Positions 9,165 to 18,061 of a DNA stretch of 64,000 nt are shown piece after piece. Source of the stretch: UBA3700 sp963592135 (lineage in GTDB: Bacteria > Bacillota > Clostridia > Christensenellales > UBA3700); assembly GCA_963592135.1 (NCBI GenBank), contig CAVAVP010000016.1, positions 1 through 64,000 of the forward strand. The letters are read 5' to 3'. Positions within the stretch are counted from its first letter, which is position 1, and the number at the start of each line of letters is the position of its first letter. The translations under genes and the position numbers were made by a program. The notes under the pieces were generated by a model. That model ran no database searches. It was given only the letters and a program-made list of their open reading frames with translations, and was not told where the DNA came from.

Positions 9165-9198
9165 ATTACCCCACTTATTGTGTAATAAATGGGGTAAT
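9165..9198. terminator. strong hairpin after dnaB
   Basis: A 15-bp inverted repeat (ATTACCCCACTTATT / AATAAATGGGGTAAT, one imperfect pair, loop GTGT) lies about 70 nt past the dnaB stop, in the 227-nt gap before phoH. There is no clear T-run on either side, so it may be a weak terminator, a processing site or an mRNA-stabilising structure. Confidence 0.5.
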
Positions 9199-9267
9199 TT
9201 GTTCATTGATTATTTTATTAATATCTTTGTTAGTATTTTTATATAAAGTTAATAAATCGAATTAATC

Positions 9268-10875
9268 TTATATATTTGGATTTTCGTCCGGATTATCACC
9301 TAAATTATATAAACTATCCCCAGCTGATGCTTGTAATGATTCCAATAAATCACTTGGCAATGGAGCACCTTCAAACTCTGGCTCATACTCACCACTATAA
9401 TCTTCATCCATTTGAGATTCATTATAAGAACCACTTTCACTATTTTTATTAGGAGTTTCATTATTTGTATTTTCTTTTCCTTCTCTATTTACATGTTCTC
9501 TTTCATAGAACGAAGATGTATCTAATTGCCATTCATAATATAAATCTTTTAACTCGCCAGCTCTGTTTTTAAGCACGCAAGCTTTTATTGGTTTTCTGTT
9601 TTCAACTTGTTTAGCTAATATAAAATCATCATCGGTTAAGAATATAATCATATCAGCATCTTGCTCTATAGCTCCAGATTCTCTTAAATCTGACATCTTA
9701 GGATCTCTTTTTACTCCAAGCTGTTTGTTTTCATCTTGTTCAACAGAACGTGATGTTTGAGAAAGTACAATTACAGGAACTCCAAGTTCTTTGGCCATAA
9801 TTTTAACCATACGAGAAACTTCAGTCATTAATTCATATCTTGATTTACCTTTCTTTGAGTTTTTATCTTCTGATATTAATTGCATATGGTCGATAATAAC
9901 TAAATCCAAACGTCCTTCCCTAACTTTTAATCTTCTAGCTTTCATCATAATATCTGAAGCTGAAACATCTGAAGAATCATCTATAAATAATTTTTGCCTT
10001 GCAAATTCTGCTTTCTTGATTATTAATTTCTGATAGTCTTCAGGAGTCAACTCCACCTTGGAGATAAGTTTTGAATCTATACCTGTATATGTAGCTAACA
10101 ATCTTTTTACAAGTTCAGCTGCTGACATTTCTAGGTTAAATACTGCTACTACTTTTTTAGAATCGTTTCTTACAATATTTGCGGCAACATTCATTGCAAA
10201 AGATGTTTTACCACAACCAGGACGAGCAGCAAGCACTATCATCTGACCTGGTAAAAATCCACCGTTTGTAATATCGTCTAAACATCTAAACCCTGTTTTT
10301 AAACCTATATTTTTCAATGTAGGATTATTATATTTGTCTGTTATATCATTAAGAACTGAGTCAACTGCTTCATATGCACTTGTTAAATCCTTTTTATTTA
10401 ATACGCCAGTTACTTCATAAATTTGAGTTTGAGCAAAAGATAGAACGCTTGCGGCATCTTCATTATTAAAAGCCTTATCGCAAATAGCGTCAGATACAAA
10501 TATAACCTTTCTAAGTTGAGATAATTGTTGTAATTGAGCAATATCATTTTCAAGCGTTGCCGATGAAATAGAACTACCACTTAAATCAGTTAAGTAAGCA
10601 AATCCACCTACTTTATCTTTAACATCTTCTGTCATACTTGAACTTAAAGATACTAGATCATAAGGTAAACCTTGAGTTATTCTATTCTTTATCTCACTAA
10701 AAATAATTTTATGTCTTGCAGAATAAAAATCATCTTCAGCAACTCTGCCAATAAAATCAAAAGCTCCCTCTGGATCTGTCATAAAAGTACCTAAAATTTG
10801 TTTTTCAAGTTCCAAATTATTAGGCATAATTTTATTTCGCACTGCTGCCGCTTGTTTTTCTTTTTTTTCTGCCAT
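9268..10875 (-). CDS. dnaB: replicative DNA helicase DnaB
   Basis: DnaB is the ring helicase that unwinds DNA at the replication fork. The N-terminal domain begins PNNLELEKQILGTFM. The RecA-like C-terminal domain holds Walker A ARPGCGKTS, the IIDHMQL Walker B motif, and VIVLSQTSR with DLRESGAIEQDAD. At 535 residues it is longer than the usual 440-460. The extra part is a C-terminal acidic, Asn/Ser/Glu-rich tail of about 80 residues that looks disordered. A GGGAGG site precedes the start. pepF lies upstream on the same strand with a 71-nt gap. Confidence 0.97.
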   Translation of the reverse strand: MAEKKEKQAAAVRNKIMPNNLELEKQILGTFMTDPEGAFDFIGRVAEDDFYSARHKIIFSEIKNRITQGLPYDLVSLSSSMTEDVKDKVGGFAYLTDLSGSSISSATLENDIAQLQQLSQLRKVIFVSDAICDKAFNNEDAASVLSFAQTQIYEVTGVLNKKDLTSAYEAVDSVLNDITDKYNNPTLKNIGLKTGFRCLDDITNGGFLPGQMIVLAARPGCGKTSFAMNVAANIVRNDSKKVVAVFNLEMSAAELVKRLLATYTGIDSKLISKVELTPEDYQKLIIKKAEFARQKLFIDDSSDVSASDIMMKARRLKVREGRLDLVIIDHMQLISEDKNSKKGKSRYELMTEVSRMVKIMAKELGVPVIVLSQTSRSVEQDENKQLGVKRDPKMSDLRESGAIEQDADMIIFLTDDDFILAKQVENRKPIKACVLKNRAGELKDLYYEWQLDTSSFYEREHVNREGKENTNNETPNKNSESGSYNESQMDEDYSGEYEPEFEGAPLPSDLLESLQASAGDSLYNLGDNPDENPNI

Positions 10876-10946
10876 CTTTACATTTCCTCCCTTTCATCTA
10901 GTATTATTAAATTATATATTTGTATAATATTTCAATCAAGACAAAA

Positions 10947-12731
10947 TTACATCCTATCCAATTCTTCAAGAGTTTCTTTATAGAAATTCATTGCTTTTGT
11001 ATAAGGTTCATCACTTGTTAAATCTACTTGTGCAAGTTTCAAAATTTCAACTGGCGACATAGATCCTCCTGCAGATAAGAACTTTTTGTAATAATTTTCA
11101 ACATAGTTCTCACCTTTTTCTAAGATATTTTTAGCTATACATACAGCTGAAATTAACCCTGTTGAATACTTATATACATAGAAAGATCTATAAAAATGTG
11201 GAATTCTTGCCCATTCATATTTTATAAGTTTATCAGACACAACATCTTCGCCATAATATTCTTTATTTAAATCGTAATATATATCACAAAGAACATCTGA
11301 TGTTATTGGTTCATCATTTTCAACAAGTTTATGAGCTTTTTCTTCAAATTCTGCAAATTGTGCTTGTCTAAATACTGTTGTTCTAAACATATTTAAAAGA
11401 TAAGACAATAAATATTTCTTATAATCTCCTTTTGCCTCTTTTAATAAATCCATTACAAGTAATGTTTCATTAACAGTAGAAGCAACCTCTGCTACAAAGA
11501 TTTCATAATTTGCTTTAGAAAATGGTTGATTTAAATTTGAATAATAAGTATGCATTGAATGACCAAGTTCATGAGCTATTGTAAATACTTCATTTAATGT
11601 TGGTTGATAATTTAATAAAACATAAGGATGAACACCATAACAACCTGTACTATATGCACCACTTCTCTTGCCTTTATTTTCATAAATATCTATCCATCTT
11701 TCACTAAAGGCTCTGTTTAATAATCCTTGATATTCATCACCTAGTGGTTTTAATGCCTTAAGCACCATATTTTTTGCTTCGTCATAATTTATTTCTTTAT
11801 CTACATTGTCAACAGTTGGTACATGTAAATCCCACATATGAAGTTCTTTATATTTCATAGTTTTCTTTCTATATGACATATGTTTATGAAGTAGTGGTAA
11901 ATTTTTATGAATATTTTCAATTAGCTTGTAGTAAACATCCATAGTTACATCTTCATCTGACGTCGCCTTATCTAAGCAAGATTTATATTTTCTAATTGAA
12001 GCATAAAAATAATCTTGCTCTAGATTGCCTTTATACAATGTAGATATAACATCTATATTTTGCTTATATGCATTAAACATACTATTAAATGCTTTTTCTC
12101 TATCTTCTCTTTTACCTGTTTGTAGAATTAGTCCATAAATCCCATGAGATAATTGTATTGTATCCCCATTACTATCTATAAAGTCTTCAAACTTAACATC
12201 GGCATCATCAAACATATGGAATGCATCACTAAATAATCCAGTTATTTTTTGAGACTTCACAAGTATTGTTTCTTCCTTTGTAGAAAGTGTATGAGTCTTG
12301 TCTTTTATTATTCTTTTTAAAGAATAATCATAATCTTTAAAGTCTTTATTATTAGATAATTTTTCTAAAAATTCAACAGAATTTTCTACAACCTCTGGAG
12401 ATATAAAAGCAAGTGCTGTATTTATTTTTGTATATACATTAGAAAGTTTTTCAAGAAGTGCTTTGTTTTTGTTTTGAGTACAATCTTGATCTAATTTCAT
12501 TGAAGCATAACAAAACAAGTGATCGAATAAATAATTTATCTCATCATCTAGTTTAAAAGCCTTTAATATATTATCTCTATTGTTTAATAAATTACCTTCA
12601 AGTTTTAAACTTTCATTTTTTAGAGTTTCAATTTTTTTTAAATCTGACTCTAAGTCCTCTTCACTTTTGTAAATATCCTCCAAATTCCATTTAAAATTTT
12701 CAGATATTTCATCTCTTTTTAAAACTTTCAT
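10947..12731 (-). CDS. pepF: oligoendopeptidase F (M3 family)
   Basis: A cytoplasmic zinc metallopeptidase that degrades short peptides. The HExxH motif is His387-Glu388 to His391 in AHELGHSMHTYYS, and the downstream Glu ligand lies in the FVAEVAST segment. At 594 residues it has the usual PepF length. The N-terminal half is the helical M3 lid. It follows the EIIC-like gene by 20 nt and the two are probably one transcript; a role in peptide nutrition is an inference. Confidence 0.96.
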   Translation of the reverse strand: MKVLKRDEISENFKWNLEDIYKSEEDLESDLKKIETLKNESLKLEGNLLNNRDNILKAFKLDDEINYLFDHLFCYASMKLDQDCTQNKNKALLEKLSNVYTKINTALAFISPEVVENSVEFLEKLSNNKDFKDYDYSLKRIIKDKTHTLSTKEETILVKSQKITGLFSDAFHMFDDADVKFEDFIDSNGDTIQLSHGIYGLILQTGKREDREKAFNSMFNAYKQNIDVISTLYKGNLEQDYFYASIRKYKSCLDKATSDEDVTMDVYYKLIENIHKNLPLLHKHMSYRKKTMKYKELHMWDLHVPTVDNVDKEINYDEAKNMVLKALKPLGDEYQGLLNRAFSERWIDIYENKGKRSGAYSTGCYGVHPYVLLNYQPTLNEVFTIAHELGHSMHTYYSNLNQPFSKANYEIFVAEVASTVNETLLVMDLLKEAKGDYKKYLLSYLLNMFRTTVFRQAQFAEFEEKAHKLVENDEPITSDVLCDIYYDLNKEYYGEDVVSDKLIKYEWARIPHFYRSFYVYKYSTGLISAVCIAKNILEKGENYVENYYKKFLSAGGSMSPVEILKLAQVDLTSDEPYTKAMNFYKETLEELDRM

Positions 12732-12751
12732 TTTCTATTTCCTTCTTTTTT

Positions 12752-13960
12752 TTAATTTGTAGACGGAAGTAATAAATCCCCATCTTTTATTTTTCCAGTT
12801 TTTCTTAATAAATAACATACTGCCCAAGATATAATACCAGGCAAAATAAACATTAACAATATTACTCCAATCCAAGTTAACGCATTATTTGTCGAGTAAG
12901 TAAAAATGTCTATAACTCCTACAAGGCCACTTGTTCCCATTCCTCCACCTGAGGCTCCACATTTTAGTTTAAATAAACATGTAGAAAGTGGACCACATAT
13001 AGCAGATGCCACAATTGGCGGCACAAATGTCCAACCATTTTTCATAATATTTGGAATTTGTAACATACTAGTTCCAAGCCCTTGAGAAACTAAACCTGAC
13101 CAGCCGTTTTCTTTAAAACTCATAACCGCAAATCCTACCATTTGGCTTGCACAGCCAACAGTTGCAGCTCCGCCAGCTAAAAGGATTGCATTATAGTTTT
13201 CTAGGCTAACACTACCATCACTAAAACCTGTAATTACAGGAGTTGCAACAGCAACCCAAATAGCCGCTGAAGATGTTGGCATAGTAAGAATTATTCCCAA
13301 AAGCACAGAAATTACTATACCCATTACAAAAGGTGTTGCTTTTGTGGCTACAGCTATTAGCAAACCTAGTTTATTAATAAGCCAACTGAATGGATATGCT
13401 ATATATATTCCAAGAAGTGATATTAACATCATTCCAAGAGGAATTAATATAATATCAAACTTTGTTTTTCCAGCATACAAGCTTGCTATTTCTATTGTAA
13501 GCAATGCAACTACATATGCTCCAATTGGGTTTCCTGGTGCACCTAAAGATAAAACAAAACTTAATGCTATAATCTTTTCCGAAAATGCACCAACAAATCC
13601 AGCAAAGGCAGCTGAAAATATAACTAGAGGTTTTGCATTTAATTTATAAGCAATACCTACACCTATTCCGGCCCCCATTAAAGTCTTAGCTATACAACCT
13701 ATTGAGTTTAGTAAATAATAAATTTTACTATCCACATTAAAAAGTTTAGCAATAGTACATAAAATTGTTCCTGCAATTAACGTTGCAAACAATCCGAGTG
13801 CCATTCCAGTAAATGCATCAATAAACCATCTTTTACATAGCTTTTTGGTGATTGTCCAAACTTTATTTTCGTTTGGAGTGCGTGGGCTTTTTAAATCTAC
13901 ATCTTCCACTTTGGTTTCATTGTCGGCTCTCTTGTCCAACTGTTCGATATTTTCTTCCAT
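12752..13960 (-). CDS. EIIC-like polytopic membrane protein
   Basis: A 402-residue protein with about ten membrane segments that resembles the PTS_EIIC_2 family, often annotated as a putative toxin regulator or sugar transport protein. Glycine-rich segments such as KCGASGGGMGTSGLVG and the repeated helical layout support this. The N-terminal 40 residues are charged and cytoplasmic. An ATG 18 nt further upstream exists, but GGGAGG sits 5 nt before the ATG at 13960, so this start is preferred. No EIIA or EIIB gene is nearby, so the substrate and even PTS dependence are unknown. Confidence 0.7.
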   Translation of the reverse strand: MEENIEQLDKRADNETKVEDVDLKSPRTPNENKVWTITKKLCKRWFIDAFTGMALGLFATLIAGTILCTIAKLFNVDSKIYYLLNSIGCIAKTLMGAGIGVGIAYKLNAKPLVIFSAAFAGFVGAFSEKIIALSFVLSLGAPGNPIGAYVVALLTIEIASLYAGKTKFDIILIPLGMMLISLLGIYIAYPFSWLINKLGLLIAVATKATPFVMGIVISVLLGIILTMPTSSAAIWVAVATPVITGFSDGSVSLENYNAILLAGGAATVGCASQMVGFAVMSFKENGWSGLVSQGLGTSMLQIPNIMKNGWTFVPPIVASAICGPLSTCLFKLKCGASGGGMGTSGLVGVIDIFTYSTNNALTWIGVILLMFILPGIISWAVCYLLRKTGKIKDGDLLLPSTN

Positions 13961-14031
13961 ACGAACCTCCCAAAGCATATATTGTTTTTGTGTTTTTATT
14001 ATAAATATTTAGTATATATAAGTCAAAAAAA

Positions 14032-14055
14032 ATTGAGTGTCCTAAAACACTCAAT
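14032..14055 (-). terminator. bidirectional-type terminator of small lipoprotein gene
   Basis: A perfect 9-bp stem (ATTGAGTGT / ACACTCAAT) with a 6-nt loop is followed by an uninterrupted T-run on the minus strand and a shorter one on the plus strand. Confidence 0.85.
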
Positions 14056-14079
14056 CTTTTTCATTTTTTAAAATTCAAG

Positions 14080-14439
14080 TTATTTTTTGAAAGCTTTGAT
14101 AGCTTCTGCATCGCCTGCTAGAACCCACTTTCCAGAAACTACAGCATCCTCATTATCAGCTGCAGCTGCCTTAGCTTGCTTAGATGATTCATAAAGTACA
14201 GCAACAACAGTCTTAGCTGTTCCATTTAAAGAGCTTTGTATAGTAGCATTTGTAGCTGTTAATGTAGCAACAGCTCCAGAATCTGTAGCACTGTATGTAC
14301 TACCAATTACTGTATAACCAGCATCTTCCATTTTTTCAACTGCCTTATCATAACTAGATGGAGCACAAGCTACAAAAACAATTGAACAAATTACTACGAT
14401 TGCAACGATTGAAGCAATAACTAATAAATTCTTCTTCAT
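14080..14439 (-). CDS. small putative lipoprotein, unknown function
   Basis: A 119-residue protein with a lysine-led hydrophobic signal and a lipobox-like FVAC (Cys near residue 25), so probably anchored to the outer face of the membrane. The mature part contains a short motif DKAVEKMEDAGYTVIGS, a Thr/Ala-rich middle, and ends AIKAFKK. Its pattern suggests one small alpha/beta domain; I do not recognise the family. A GGAGGA site precedes the start and it has its own terminator, so it appears to be a single-gene transcript. Confidence 0.8.
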   Translation of the reverse strand: MKKNLLVIASIVAIVVICSIVFVACAPSSYDKAVEKMEDAGYTVIGSTYSATDSGAVATLTATNATIQSSLNGTAKTVVAVLYESSKQAKAAAADNEDAVVSGKWVLAGDAEAIKAFKK

Positions 14440-14533
14440 TTTTAAATCCTCCGAATTTTTAAATTTTGTTTTTTATTTTTTGTTTGTCTTATTTTAGCAA
14501 ATTGTAAATTTTATGTAAAGAAATTGTTTGCCT

Positions 14534-14794
14534 CTAATTGTCATTATTTGCCAAATTTTCTTCACTTGTTGCCTCAATGTCTTTTTTGTCTCCTACTTTT
14601 ATTATTTGAGGCGGAATATATTCTATATCTTTTTCTTCAACTAAGTTGTTTTTTACTTTAAATCTATCTTTTGTAGCAAACATTACACATATTATAATAA
14701 GAGCCGCAGCAAGAATAGCAAGTATAATGTAAAATTTTACATCATTTAATAAACTTGAGTCATAAACACTTGCAGATAAAAATACTTTCAACAT
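14534..14794 (-). CDS. small single-pass membrane protein, unknown function
   Basis: About 86 residues with one membrane helix (FYIILAILAAALIIICVMF) and a charged C-terminal tail rich in Asp, Glu, Lys and Asn, probably cytoplasmic. No family recognised. A GTG start 18 nt upstream is possible, but a TATAAT box lies across that codon and 6 nt before the ATG at 14794, so the ATG is preferred. There is no convincing ribosome site, which fits a leaderless message. It is divergent from the M28-like gene. Confidence 0.6.
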   Translation of the reverse strand: MLKVFLSASVYDSSLLNDVKFYIILAILAAALIIICVMFATKDRFKVKNNLVEEKDIEYIPPQIIKVGDKKDIEATSEENLANNDN

Positions 14795-14800
14795 GATTTT

Positions 14801-14829
14801 ATTATATATCACTTGTTAAATTTAGTAAA
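14801..14829 (-). promoter_or_regulatory. promoter directly abutting a start codon
   Basis: Minus-strand TTTACT (14824-14829), a 17-nt spacer, and a perfect TATAAT (14801-14806), then only 6 nt to the ATG at 14794. Transcription would begin at or near the start codon. Confidence 0.55.
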
Positions 14830-14917
14830 TTTAATTTTATACTTTAAATGCAATATTGAAATCTTTCTTTAAAGTTTTTATAATTTATTTAAAGTTATCT
14901 AAGGTGGGCTAAAACTA

Positions 14918-16141
14918 ATGACAATTACAGAAGAAAAAAAAATTGAATCAATAGATTACATTTTATCTGAAACAAACAATATAATAAATACATGTGAATC
15001 AAGAATTCCAGGCTCTAAAGGAGAAAATCAAGCACTTGATCATATTATAGAAGAATTAACACCTTTGTGTGGTCAAGGAAATGTTGTAAAACAAAGATTT
15101 AAAGTTGCACCTCGTGCATATTTTGGTTGGACTTATTTTACTATCATTTTTCTAATTTTAGGTATAGGACTATATTACATGACACCAGTTTTTTCTATTT
15201 TATGTTATGTAATAGCATTTATTCCTTTTCTTATAGAATCAGTTCTTCACATACCTTTTTTAGATTCCCTATTTGAGTATGGAACATCTGCAAATGTAAT
15301 TGGTATGGCTAAACCTAATAGTGAAATTAAAAGAAGAATCGTCTTTTCTAGCAACATTGACTCCTCATATGAGTGGCATCTTAATAAAATTGGCGGCTAT
15401 AAACTAATTCTTGCATTTAGTATAATTTCAATTATCGGACTTACCTATTCCCTAGTTATTGCTATTGTTACATGTATTACAAATGGCCCTATAGGCACTC
15501 CTAAAGGTATAATATTTTATGCAAGTTTTGTTTCAATTATATTTATTCCTTTTTATTTATCATTTTTTAAGTTTTGTAATTATAAAAAGGTCTCAGATGG
15601 TGCTAATGTAAACTTAGCCACATGTGAACTTAATATAGCCATACTAAAAACTTTAAAGGAAAACAATATATCCTTAAATACAGAAGTTGATATTTTAATT
15701 TTAGGCTCTAAAAACGCTGGAATTCGTGGCTCTAAAGCTTTTACAAGAATGAATCAAGGCTTTGGCAAAGAAAAAAATATTGAAACTATATTCATAAACT
15801 ATGATTCTCTTTGTGATGCAAATAAATTATCTATATGTAAAAAAGATTTAAATGGGTTAGTTAAAAATAATATAGAGGTTTGTGATTTTGTCCAAAAAAC
15901 AGCGGAAGATATGAATCTTAATTTATCTTATACAACTAAAATTGGAGCAACTGATTCCGCAACTTTTTCAAAAGCAGGGTTAAAATCAATTTCTATTAAT
16001 GGTGTAAATCTTTCACTTCCAAGATACTACAATACTACAAAAGACACAACAAATACTGTATCTAGAGATTGTTTATCTAAAATGTTAGATTTATCTTTAA
16101 AATTAATTGAGAATTTTGATAAAAATGGGATTTTAAAATAA
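14918..16141 (+). CDS. membrane-anchored M28-like protein with lost metal ligands
   Basis: A 407-residue protein whose ends match the M28 aminopeptidase fold, split by four or so membrane segments (near residues 70-110 and 160-215). Alignment by motif shows the usual first metal His replaced by Asn146 (NID), the bridging Asp kept (Asp227 in SDGAN), the catalytic Glu-Glu pair replaced by Lys265-Asn266 in GSKNAGIRGS, Asp296 kept in NYDSL, and the last His replaced by Asn372 in RYYNTTKDT. Peptidase activity is therefore improbable; binding or regulatory roles are possible. An AAGGTGG site precedes the start. It stands alone, convergent with the deo operon. Confidence 0.75.
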   Translation: MTITEEKKIESIDYILSETNNIINTCESRIPGSKGENQALDHIIEELTPLCGQGNVVKQRFKVAPRAYFGWTYFTIIFLILGIGLYYMTPVFSILCYVIAFIPFLIESVLHIPFLDSLFEYGTSANVIGMAKPNSEIKRRIVFSSNIDSSYEWHLNKIGGYKLILAFSIISIIGLTYSLVIAIVTCITNGPIGTPKGIIFYASFVSIIFIPFYLSFFKFCNYKKVSDGANVNLATCELNIAILKTLKENNISLNTEVDILILGSKNAGIRGSKAFTRMNQGFGKEKNIETIFINYDSLCDANKLSICKKDLNGLVKNNIEVCDFVQKTAEDMNLNLSYTTKIGATDSATFSKAGLKSISINGVNLSLPRYYNTTKDTTNTVSRDCLSKMLDLSLKLIENFDKNGILK

Positions 16142-16149
16142 AATCCCAT
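16125..16149 (-). terminator. terminator of the deo operon
   Basis: Inverted repeat ATGGGATTTTA / TAAAATCCCAT with a 3-nt loop, followed on the minus strand by a T-run. It lies inside the 3' end of the convergent M28-like gene, 34 nt past deoB, and may also stop plus-strand transcripts. Confidence 0.7.
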
Positions 16150-16182
16150 AAAATCAATCTTATATCAATTTACATCTATTTA

Positions 16183-17346
16183 TTAAAAATATACATCCTT
16201 TAGGAAGCTTTCTCCTTTGGTGTCTTTTTTGTCTACATTAAAATAATCTAGAATTGTTGCAGAGATATCTGCAAAAGTTCCTCTCGTTTTTAAATCCACT
16301 CCGCTTTTTATATGTTTTCCATACACAAGCATTGGCACATATTCTCTTGAGTGATCAGTTGATGGTGTAGATGGATCACAACCATGATCTGCTGTTATAA
16401 ATAAAATGTCATCCTCCCTCATATTATTTATAAAGTCTTTTAATTGTATATCAAAGTCGGTAGCAGCATTTGCATATCCATCAATATCATTTCTATGTCC
16501 ATAAATCATATCCATATCTACAAGGTTCACAAAACATAAGCCTTCAAAATCTCTCTTTTGAATATTTAAAGTTACCTCCATTCCGTTATGATTAGATGTA
16601 GTTCTATTACTTTCACTTATGCTTTTACCTGCAAATATATCGTAAATTTTTCCAACCGAAATCGTAGCCAAATTATTTTCCATTAATACATCCATCATAG
16701 TAGTCTTTGGTGGCACTATTGAAAAATCATGTCTATTGGATGTTCTCTTATAAGGCCAATCCCCTGTAAATGGACGAGCTATAACCCTACCTACAGCATG
16801 ATCTCCTCTTAGTATATTTCTTGCAATCTCACAATATTTATATAGATCTTTAACAGGAACATAATCTTCATGAGCTGCTATTTGAAAAACTGAATCTGCT
16901 GATGTGTATACAATTAATTCATTATTTTCTATAGCGTGTTTTCCATAATCCTTTATAACTTCAGTTCCTGAATAAGGTCTATTTACTATTGCTTTTTTAC
17001 CAGTTTGTTTTTCAAACTCATCAATAATTTCTTTTGGAAAACCATTTGGATAAGTTGGAAAAGGTTTTTCTGAAATTATCCCAGCCATTTCCCAGTGTCC
17101 TATTGTTGTATCTTTTCCCATCGAAGATTCTTGAAGCCTAGCAAATGAGCCCGTTGGATTACTAACTCCACCACCTACGCCTTCTATATTAAAAAGGCCC
17201 ATATTTATCATGTTAGGACAATTAAATTTTGAACTTTTTCTTATTGAGCCTAACGTATTGGAACCCTCATCATTCCAAAGATAAGCATCTGGTGCTTCTC
17301 CACAGCCTAAACTATCTAAAACAATTATAAATACCCTTTTTGACAT
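16183..17346 (-). CDS. deoB: phosphopentomutase
   Basis: DeoB interconverts (deoxy)ribose 1-phosphate and 5-phosphate, linking nucleoside phosphorolysis to DeoC. The N-terminal metal site VLDSLGCGEAPD, the nucleophile Thr in MGKDTTIGHWEM, and the C-terminal FITADHGCDP and STDHSREYVPML metal ligands are all present. At 387 residues it has the usual length. It is the last gene of a four-gene salvage operon, 8 nt after deoD. Confidence 0.98.
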   Translation of the reverse strand: MSKRVFIIVLDSLGCGEAPDAYLWNDEGSNTLGSIRKSSKFNCPNMINMGLFNIEGVGGGVSNPTGSFARLQESSMGKDTTIGHWEMAGIISEKPFPTYPNGFPKEIIDEFEKQTGKKAIVNRPYSGTEVIKDYGKHAIENNELIVYTSADSVFQIAAHEDYVPVKDLYKYCEIARNILRGDHAVGRVIARPFTGDWPYKRTSNRHDFSIVPPKTTMMDVLMENNLATISVGKIYDIFAGKSISESNRTTSNHNGMEVTLNIQKRDFEGLCFVNLVDMDMIYGHRNDIDGYANAATDFDIQLKDFINNMREDDILFITADHGCDPSTPSTDHSREYVPMLVYGKHIKSGVDLKTRGTFADISATILDYFNVDKKDTKGESFLKDVYF

Positions 17347-17353
17347 ATTTTAT

Positions 17354-18058
17354 TTACGCAAGTTCTAGCGCAATCTCCATCATCGTTGTAAAAGTCCTTT
17401 CTCTCTCTTGAGGTGTTGTTTCTTTTTCATCTTTATTTACTATGCTATCGCTAACCGTACATATACAAAGTGCCTTTTTGCCCAATCTTGCTGCATTACA
17501 ATATAAAGCAGCAGATTCCATCTCAACGCCAAGTACTCCCATTTTTGCCCACTCCATTCCGGGGTTTGAATCATCATAGAATGTATCAGAAGATAAAATA
17601 TTTCCTACCTTATAATTGACACCTTTTTCTTCACAAAGTTTAACCGCATTTTTAACTAATTCAAAATCAGCAATAGGCGCAAATGTACCTGGAAGTTTAT
17701 ATTGCATTGCATAATTGCCATTTGTACATGCTCCCATCGCAATAATTAAATCTTTTATATGTAAATCTTTATCATATGAACCACAAGAACCAATTCTTAT
17801 AATTTGTTCAACATCATAAAATTTAAATAGTTCATAAGAATATATACCAATTGAAGGCTGACCCATACCAGAGGCCATAACGGATACTTTTTTGCCTTTG
17901 TAGAATCCTGTATATCCATTTACTCCTCTTACATTGTTAACTAAAACAGCATTCTCTAAATAAGTTTCCGCTATAAACTTTGCACGAAGTGGATCTCCTG
18001 GCATTAGAACTGTTCTTGCAAAATCCCCCTTATTTGCTTCTATATGTGGTGTTGACAT
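17354..18058 (-). CDS. deoD: purine-nucleoside phosphorylase, DeoD type
   Basis: This hexameric-type enzyme splits purine (deoxy)nucleosides with phosphate to base and (deoxy)ribose 1-phosphate. The N-terminus STPHIEANKGDFA and LMPGDPLRAKFIAE, the phosphate site RIGSCGSY and the nucleoside site GVEMESAALY with catalytic Asp in TVSDS are present. At 234 residues it has the family length. It lies between deoC (3 nt) and deoB (8 nt) in one operon. Confidence 0.98.
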   Translation of the reverse strand: MSTPHIEANKGDFARTVLMPGDPLRAKFIAETYLENAVLVNNVRGVNGYTGFYKGKKVSVMASGMGQPSIGIYSYELFKFYDVEQIIRIGSCGSYDKDLHIKDLIIAMGACTNGNYAMQYKLPGTFAPIADFELVKNAVKLCEEKGVNYKVGNILSSDTFYDDSNPGMEWAKMGVLGVEMESAALYCNAARLGKKALCICTVSDSIVNKDEKETTPQERERTFTTMMEIALELA

Positions 18059-18061
18059 ACT

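Noticed and set aside
12752..13960. A complete PTS sugar transporter
   Set aside because: Only an EIIC-like membrane part is present; no EIIA, EIIB or sugar-enzyme genes lie nearby.
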